A DNA stretch of 12,601 nucleotides, from the NCBI GenBank assembly GCA_023388955.1, contig JAEWFH010000180.1:1-12601 (forward strand), given 5' to 3'. Positions 8,399-12,601 of this stretch are shown here, piece by piece. The position numbers were made by a program, and so were the translations under genes. The notes under the pieces were generated by a model. It was not told where the DNA came from, searched no databases, and saw nothing but the letters and a program-made list of their open reading frames with translations. Every line of letters begins with the position of its first letter. Within the stretch, counting starts at the first letter, position 1. The stretch comes from Pseudomonadota bacterium. Lineage in GTDB: Bacteria > Pseudomonadota > Gammaproteobacteria > Xanthomonadales > Xanthomonadaceae.

Positions 8399-8411
8399 GC
8401 GAACGGGTGGA

Positions 8412-9041
<630 letters not shown>

Positions 9042-9055
9042 GGTTGTTCAGCTCC

Positions 9056-9448
9056 TCAGACGCGACGCTTCTTCGGCGGACGGCACCCGTTGTGCGGGAT
9101 CGGCGTCACGTCGATGATGTTGGTGATCTTGTAGCCGACGTTGTTCAGCGAACGAACGGCGGACTCCCGACCCGGGCCCGGGCCCTTGATGTGCACTTCC
9201 AGCGACTTCACGCCGTAGTCGAGCGCTGCACGGCCGGCCTTTTCGGCGGCGACCTGGGCTGCAAACGGGGTCGACTTGCGCGAGCCGCGGAAACCGGCAC
9301 CACCGGAGGTGGCCCAGCTCAGGGCGTTGCCCTGGCGGTCGGTGATCGTGATGATGGTGTTGTTGAACGAAGCGTGGACGTGCGCGATGCCGTCGGTGAC
9401 GACGCGCTTGATCTTCTTCTTCGTCTTGGCGGCGGTTGGCTTGGCCAT
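9056..9448 (-). CDS. rpsK: 30S ribosomal protein S11
   Basis: A component of the 30S platform that binds 16S rRNA and contacts the mRNA exit path. The 130 residues have a lysine-rich N-terminus (MAKPTAAKTKKKIKRV), the signature HASFNNTIITITDRQGN, GGAGFRGSRKSTPFAAQ, IKGPGPGRESAVR and the conserved C-terminus HNGCRPPKKRRV. Length is normal for the family. The ATG at 9448 is preceded by AAGGGGG that starts inside the rpsM stop codon, with a gap of only 12 nt between the two genes, so translation is probably coupled to rpsM. Confidence 0.98.
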   Translation of the reverse strand: MAKPTAAKTKKKIKRVVTDGIAHVHASFNNTIITITDRQGNALSWATSGGAGFRGSRKSTPFAAQVAAEKAGRAALDYGVKSLEVHIKGPGPGRESAVRSLNNVGYKITNIIDVTPIPHNGCRPPKKRRV

Positions 9449-9460
9449 GTGTCTGCCCCC

Positions 9461-9817
9461 TTACTTGCGAATCGGCTTGCGCGGACCCTTGCGGGTACGT
9501 GCGTTGGTCTTGGTCCGCTGGCCACGCAGCGGCAGGCCGCGACGGTGGCGCAGGCCGCGGTAGCAACCCAGGTCCATCAGGCGCTTGATCGACATGCCGA
9601 TCTCACGGCGCAGGTCGCCTTCGACCACGTACTTGCCCACCTGGGCACGCAGGGACTCGACTTCCGGCTCGGACAGGTCGCGGATCTTGGTCGACGACTC
9701 GACGCCGGCCGCTTCGCAAATCTGCTTGGAACGGGTACGGCCGATGCCGTAGATGCTTTGAAGCCCGACCCAGACGTGCTTCTGGGCAGGCAGGTTGACG
9801 CCCGCAATACGCGCCAT
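9461..9817 (-). CDS. rpsM: 30S ribosomal protein S13
   Basis: A 30S head protein that contacts 16S rRNA, the P-site tRNA and the large subunit. The 118 residues begin MARIAGVNLPAQKHVWVGL and contain the helix-hairpin-helix segment IYGIGRTRSKQICEAAGV, LRREIGMSIKRLMDLGCYRG and the basic tail GQRTKTNARTRKGPRKPIRK. The ATG at 9817 is preceded by GGAG with an eight-base gap; the open frame extends 39 codons further upstream, but that part lies in the leader and does not match the family. It is the first gene of the alpha block, with its own promoter and a 71-nt structured leader, the arrangement through which S4 regulates this operon in E. coli. Confidence 0.98.
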   Translation of the reverse strand: MARIAGVNLPAQKHVWVGLQSIYGIGRTRSKQICEAAGVESSTKIRDLSEPEVESLRAQVGKYVVEGDLRREIGMSIKRLMDLGCYRGLRHRRGLPLRGQRTKTNARTRKGPRKPIRK

Positions 9818-9833
9818 AACGCGATCTCCAACT

Positions 9834-9886
9834 GGTTGGCTTGCCGGGGCCTGACAACCCGGCTCAGATGAGCACTCGAAAGAGTG
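9834..9886 (-). promoter_or_regulatory. Structured rpsM leader, possible S4 autoregulatory site
   Basis: The predicted leader contains CACTC (9873-9877) pairing with GAGTG (9882-9886), and GCCGGG (9843-9848) pairing with CCCGGC (9858-9863). A competing pair, GGTTG (9834-9838) with CAACC (9855-9859), shares bases with the second stem. CCAAC and GTTGG (9828-9839) next to the Shine-Dalgarno GGAG can also fold on themselves. Mutually exclusive pairings close to the start codon resemble the logic of the E. coli alpha-operon pseudoknot bound by S4, but I cannot show homology to it. Confidence 0.4.
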
Positions 9887-9894
9887 AATCAGCA

Positions 9895-9903
9895 ATTGTA
9901 GCA
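9895..9903 (-). promoter_or_regulatory. Extended -10 promoter upstream of rpsM (alpha operon)
   Basis: On the minus strand this reads TGC TACAAT, a TGn motif directly before a hexamer with five of six matches to TATAAT. A weak -35 candidate, TTCCTA (9919-9924), lies 18 nt upstream. Transcription would start near 9888, 71 nt before the rpsM ATG. It is the most convincing promoter in the window and would let the alpha genes be expressed apart from the spc genes and secY. Confidence 0.65.
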
Positions 9904-10027
9904 AGGTCCCGGATGTCATAGGAAGCCCGGCCACCTTCGTGGCTGAACCCCGGCATGGGGAGTGTGCCCATGCTCCGGCGACGGATCCCGGCTGCCTGGG
10001 ACCGGGGCGGTGTCAGCCGCCCTGCTC

Positions 10028-10061
10028 CCGGCGCCGCGCACTACTCTGGTGCGCGGACCGG
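10028..10061 (-). repeat. Hairpin in the secY-rpsM spacer
   Basis: CCGCGCAC (10034-10041) and GTGCGCGG (10049-10056) form a perfect 8-bp stem around a seven-base loop. CCGG on both sides (10028-10031, 10058-10061) extends it across a small internal loop. It is part of the structured spacer. Confidence 0.6.
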
Positions 10062-10071
10062 CCGTGGATCC

Positions 10072-10097
10072 ACCCGCACGCGGGACGTCGTGCGGGT
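10072..10097 (-). repeat. Nine-base-pair hairpin in the secY-rpsM spacer
   Basis: ACCCGCACG (10072-10080) and CGTGCGGGT (10089-10097) form a perfect 9-bp stem around an eight-base loop, 53 nt downstream of the secY stop codon. No T tract follows in the direction of transcription. It is the longest perfect stem in the spacer. Confidence 0.65.
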
Positions 10098-10149
10098 CGC
10101 CCTCTGGTGACCGCGGCGCGGGATGGCCGGCGGTCCGGAAGACTGGTTG

Positions 10150-11508
10150 TCAGCGGCGGCCTGCGCCGCCACGCGAACCCTTGAGGTTCGCCTTTTTCAG
10201 CAGGCTCTCGTACTGGTGCGACATCAGGTGGGCCTGGATCTGGGCAATGAAGTCCATCACCACGACCACCGCGATCAGCAGCGAGGTACCACCGAAGTAA
10301 AACGAGGTGCCCATCTCGGCCCGCATGAACTCGGGCAACAGGCAGACCGCGACCAGGTAGGCGGCACCGGCGGCCGTCAACCGGGTGAGGACCCCATCGA
10401 TGTAGTTCGCGGTCGCCTTGCCCGGCCGGATCCCCGGGATCAGCGCGCCGGACTTCTTGAGGTTGTCCGCGGTTTCCTGCGAGTTGAAGACGAGCGCCGT
10501 ATAGAAGAACGTGAACCCGGCGATCATCCCGCCATACAGCAGCATGTGCAGCGGCTCACCCGGGTTCAGCCACTGGCTGAGCTGGAGCATGAAGCCCGAG
10601 GAACTGCCCTGGCCGAACCAGGCCGCCGCGGTCGCCGGGAACATGACGATCGAAGAAGCGAAGATCGGCGGGATCACGCCCGACATGTTGAGCTTGAGCG
10701 GCAGGAACGACGACTGGTTCTGGTACGCGTTGCGGCCGCCCTGGCGTCGCGCGTAATTGACCGTGATCCGGCGCTGCCCGCGCTCGACGAACACCACGAA
10801 GTAGGTCACCGCGGCCACGATCACCACGATGCCGATGGCCATCAGGGTGCTCATCTCGCCGTTGCGCACCTGCTCGAACATCCCCACCACCGCCGACGGC
10901 AGACCCGCCACGATGCCGGCGAAGATGATCAGCGACACGCCGTTGCCGATGCCACGCTCGGTGACCTGCTCGCCCAGCCACATCAGGAACATGGTGCCGG
11001 CAGTCAGCGCGATCACCGCGGTCATCACGAAACCGGGGCCCGGGTTGTAGACCACCGACAGGCCCTGGCTGGCGCCGCCGGCCTGCAGCGCGGTGGCGAT
11101 GCCCCAGGCCTGGAAGATCGCCAGCGGGATCGCGCCCAGGCGCGACCACTGGTTGATCTTCCGGCGGCCCGACTCGCCTTCCTTCTGGATCGCCTTCAGG
11201 CTGGGCACGATCTGCACCAGCAACTGCATGATGATCGAGGAGGAGATGTAGGGCATCACGTTCAGCGCAAAGAGGCTGAAGCGCTCCAGCGCACCACCGG
11301 AGAACATGTTGAACATGTCCACGATGGTGCCCTGCTGGCTCTCCATCAGCCGCAGCATCGCGTCCGGGTTTACGCCCGGGACCGGGATGTAGCAACCGAT
11401 GCGGTAGACCAGGAGTGCGCCGACCACGAACAGCAGGCGCTGGCGAAGCTCGGTGAACTTCCCGAGCCCGCCCGCCATGCCGGCCATTGCGTTGCCGCTT
11501 CGCGCCAT
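10150..11508 (-). CDS. secY: Protein translocase channel subunit SecY
   Basis: The pore-forming subunit of the SecYEG translocon in the inner membrane, used by secreted and membrane proteins. The 452 residues show the expected ten hydrophobic segments. They start with RLLFVVGALLVYRIGCYIPV (TM1) after a short cytosolic N-terminus, then the plug-domain region and NVMPYISSSIIMQLL (TM2). The basic cytosolic loop C4 contains GQRRITVNYARRQGGR, and loop C5 contains SGALIPGIRPGKATANYID, whose arginine matches E. coli Arg357, needed for SecA-driven transport. The tail is basic. The ATG at 11508 lies only seven bases after the rplO stop and has no clear Shine-Dalgarno, so translation is probably coupled to rplO. 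No rpmJ follows; a 332-nt spacer leads to rpsM. Confidence 0.98.
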   Translation of the reverse strand: MARSGNAMAGMAGGLGKFTELRQRLLFVVGALLVYRIGCYIPVPGVNPDAMLRLMESQQGTIVDMFNMFSGGALERFSLFALNVMPYISSSIIMQLLVQIVPSLKAIQKEGESGRRKINQWSRLGAIPLAIFQAWGIATALQAGGASQGLSVVYNPGPGFVMTAVIALTAGTMFLMWLGEQVTERGIGNGVSLIIFAGIVAGLPSAVVGMFEQVRNGEMSTLMAIGIVVIVAAVTYFVVFVERGQRRITVNYARRQGGRNAYQNQSSFLPLKLNMSGVIPPIFASSIVMFPATAAAWFGQGSSSGFMLQLSQWLNPGEPLHMLLYGGMIAGFTFFYTALVFNSQETADNLKKSGALIPGIRPGKATANYIDGVLTRLTAAGAAYLVAVCLLPEFMRAEMGTSFYFGGTSLLIAVVVVMDFIAQIQAHLMSHQYESLLKKANLKGSRGGAGRR

Positions 11509-11515
11509 ACCCGGA

Positions 11516-11953
11516 TTACTCCCCGACCTTTCCGCCGGCCTTTTCGATGGCCGCCTTGGCGCCGGCCGTAGCCAGCAGACCCTTCAGGGTGAAGGCCTTG
11601 GTCAGCTCGCCCTTGGCGACGATCTTGGCCTGCTTGGCGGTCGACGGGACCAGCTTGGCCGCACGCAGCGCGGCAAAGTCGATCTCACCGGCTTCCAGGC
11701 GCTCCAGGTCGTACAGCATGACCTCGGCGGTGTCGCCCTTGGTGCGCGAGCGGAAGCCGACCTTCGGCAGGCGCATGTGCATGGGCATCTGGCCGCCTTC
11801 GAAGCCGGCCTTGATCTTGCCCTTGCCCGAGCGGGCGAAGGAACCCTTGTGGCCGCGGCCCGCGGTCTTGCCCAGGCCGGAGCCGATGCCGCGGCCGACG
11901 CGCTTGCGCTCGGTGCGGGCGCCCTCGGCGGGCGAAAGAGTGTTCAGACGCAT
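11516..11953 (-). CDS. rplO: 50S ribosomal protein L15
   Basis: A large-subunit protein that binds 23S rRNA late in assembly. The 145 residues begin MRLNTLSPAEGARTERKRVG and carry the glycine-rich signature GRGIGSGLGKTAGRGHKG, then FEGGQMPMHMRLPKVGF. The signature continues with SFARSG rather than the commoner QKSRSG, which agrees with xanthomonad L15 as I remember it. The ATG at 11953 lies six bases after the rpmD stop, and its GAGGAG sits inside the 3' end of rpmD. secY begins seven bases after its stop. Confidence 0.98.
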   Translation of the reverse strand: MRLNTLSPAEGARTERKRVGRGIGSGLGKTAGRGHKGSFARSGKGKIKAGFEGGQMPMHMRLPKVGFRSRTKGDTAEVMLYDLERLEAGEIDFAALRAAKLVPSTAKQAKIVAKGELTKAFTLKGLLATAGAKAAIEKAGGKVGE

Positions 11954-11959
11954 GGTTGC

Positions 11960-12154
11960 TTACTCCTCGACCCGGACCAGGTAGTGGACCTTGTTGATCA
12001 GGCCCCGCACCTGCGGGCTGTCCTTCAGTTCACGCACGTCGTTGAGCTTGTTCAGGCCCAGCGCGCGCACCGAGAGCCGGTGCTTGGCCTGGCTGCCGCG
12101 CAGGCCCTTGACCAGCCGCACCTTGACGGTGCCGTTGTTGTCGGTCTTAGCCAT
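11960..12154 (-). CDS. rpmD: 50S ribosomal protein L30
   Basis: A small large-subunit protein. The 64 residues contain the family core VKVRLVKGLRGSQAKHRLSV and ALGLNKLNDVRELKDSPQVR, and the ending INKVHYLVRVEE; E. coli L30 has 59 residues. The ATG overlaps the end of rpsE by eight bases (shared ATGGCTAA), and its GAGGA lies within rpsE, so ribosomes finishing S5 can restart here. rplO follows six bases after its stop. Confidence 0.97.
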   Translation of the reverse strand: MAKTDNNGTVKVRLVKGLRGSQAKHRLSVRALGLNKLNDVRELKDSPQVRGLINKVHYLVRVEE

Positions 12155-12601
12155 TGATCAGTTCCTCGACCTTCTTGCCACGCTTGGCGGCGATCCTGGC
12201 CGGCGAGTGCATCTCGGTCAGGCCGCGCAGGGTCGCACGCACCAGGTTGATCGGGTTGCGCGAGCCGACCGCCTTGGCCAGCACGTCACGGACACCAACG
12301 GCCTCCAGCACGGCACGCATGGCACCGCCCGCGATCACGCCGGTACCCTCGGAGGCCGGCTGCATGTACACGCGCGCCGCGCCGTGGCCGGACTTCACCG
12401 AATGCCACAGGGTGCCGCCGTTGAGCTCGACGGTGTTCATGTTCTTGCGGGCCTGCTCCATCGACTTCTGGATGGCGACCGGCACTTCGCGCGCCTTGCC
12501 GTAGCCGAAGCCGACCTTGCCGTTGCCGTCGCCCACCACCGTCAGCGCGGTGAAGGTGAACTGGCGACCGCCCTTGACGGTCTTGCTGACGCGGTTGACC
12601 G
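12147..12601 (-). CDS. rpsE: 30S ribosomal protein S5, 5' end beyond the window
   Basis: A small-subunit protein at the mRNA entrance, involved in decoding accuracy and helicase activity of the ribosome. The visible 150 codons run from VNRVSKTVKGGRQFTFTAL in the N-terminal double-stranded-RNA-binding domain, through VGDGNGKVGFGYGKAREVP, to the C-terminal domain with ASEGTGVIAGGAMRAVLEAVG, and end AAKRGKKVEELING. The start codon and about 25-30 N-terminal residues lie to the right of the window. The GTG at 12539 is an internal valine, not a start. It overlaps rpmD by eight bases, as expected for the spc operon. Confidence 0.97.
   Translation of the reverse strand, partial: VNRVSKTVKGGRQFTFTALTVVGDGNGKVGFGYGKAREVPVAIQKSMEQARKNMNTVELNGGTLWHSVKSGHGAARVYMQPASEGTGVIAGGAMRAVLEAVGVRDVLAKAVGSRNPINLVRATLRGLTEMHSPARIAAKRGKKVEELING

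Larger units (their letters stand above)
9904..10149 (-). other. Hairpin-rich non-coding spacer between secY and rpsM
   Basis: This stretch of about 246 nt between the secY stop and the rpsM promoter codes for no recognisable protein. In particular no L36 (rpmJ) is present, although many bacteria have it here. Inverted repeats follow each other closely: 9930-9943 (GCCAC/GTGGC), 9953-9973 (GCATGGG/CCCATGC), 9987-10006 (CCCGG/CCGGG), 10005-10022 (GGGCGG/CCGCCC), 10028-10061, 10072-10097 and 10109-10135 (GACCGC/GCGGTC). The 8-mer CTCTGGTG occurs twice (10044-10051, 10102-10109). None is followed by a T tract. Some pairing is expected by chance at this GC content, but the two longest stems are not trivial. 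Confidence 0.6.

Noticed and set aside
10034..10056. Resemblance to the GTAG-type palindromic repeats of Stenotrophomonas
   Set aside because: A GTAG occurs on the minus strand, but at the loop side of the stem instead of at its foot, and no second copy is seen in the window.
9939..10184. Short plus-strand frame in the secY-rpsM spacer
   Set aside because: It has cysteines but not the L36 spacing, no ribosome binding site and no resemblance to a known protein; it is better explained as a chance frame in GC-rich structured DNA.
10123..11571. A 482-codon plus-strand frame opposite secY
   Set aside because: Antisense to SecY, which is fully convincing; the frame is rich in H, R, D and Q with no domain.

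Overview
The window is an ordinary piece of chromosome from a strongly GC-rich gammaproteobacterium, most likely of the Xanthomonadaceae (the Xanthomonas, Stenotrophomonas, Lysobacter and Luteimonas group). The grounds are the high GC with G/C-dominated third codon positions; an S5-L30-L15-SecY-S13-S11-S4-RpoA-L17 ribosomal block without rpmJ between secY and rpsM; and the protein sequences of Mdh, the aminotransferase and L15, which resemble those of xanthomonads as I remember them. I could not run a database search, so genus is not claimed.

Layout from left to right. A minus-strand pair, aspC-like aminotransferase then mdh (3' end cut off by the window edge), occupies 1-2187 and links aspartate, oxaloacetate and malate. 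A cytoplasmic cyclophilin (ppiB, minus) follows at 2323-2817. It is divergent from typA/bipA (plus, 2942-4801), a ribosome-associated GTPase. typA converges on a class II DAHP synthase (minus, 4858-6237), the first enzyme of aromatic amino acid synthesis. Upstream of that lies dsbB (minus, 6324-6839), the inner-membrane oxidase of disulfide formation.

From 6963 to the right edge the minus strand carries the end of the spc cluster and the alpha operon. In transcription order these are rpsE (5' end cut off), rpmD, rplO, secY, then a 332-nt spacer, then rpsM, rpsK, rpsD, rpoA and rplQ. The block ends in a textbook rho-independent terminator at 6897-6926. An extended -10 promoter (TGC TACAAT) lies about 80 nt upstream of rpsM, so the alpha genes can probably be transcribed separately from secY. 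Most cistrons in this block are spaced 6-15 nt apart or overlap, and several Shine-Dalgarno (SD) sequences overlap the preceding stop codon, which suggests translational coupling. Two gaps break the pattern, secY-rpsM (332 nt) and rpsD-rpoA (60 nt), and both hold strong inverted repeats.

No mobile element, CRISPR array, tRNA or rRNA gene, phage gene or defence system is visible, and I see no convincing undescribed protein system. The points worth a second look are non-coding: the hairpin-rich secY-rpsM spacer, the rpsM leader as a possible S4 control site, the rpsD-rpoA hairpin, and a perfect 18-bp palindrome directly before a typA start codon that lacks a Shine-Dalgarno sequence.
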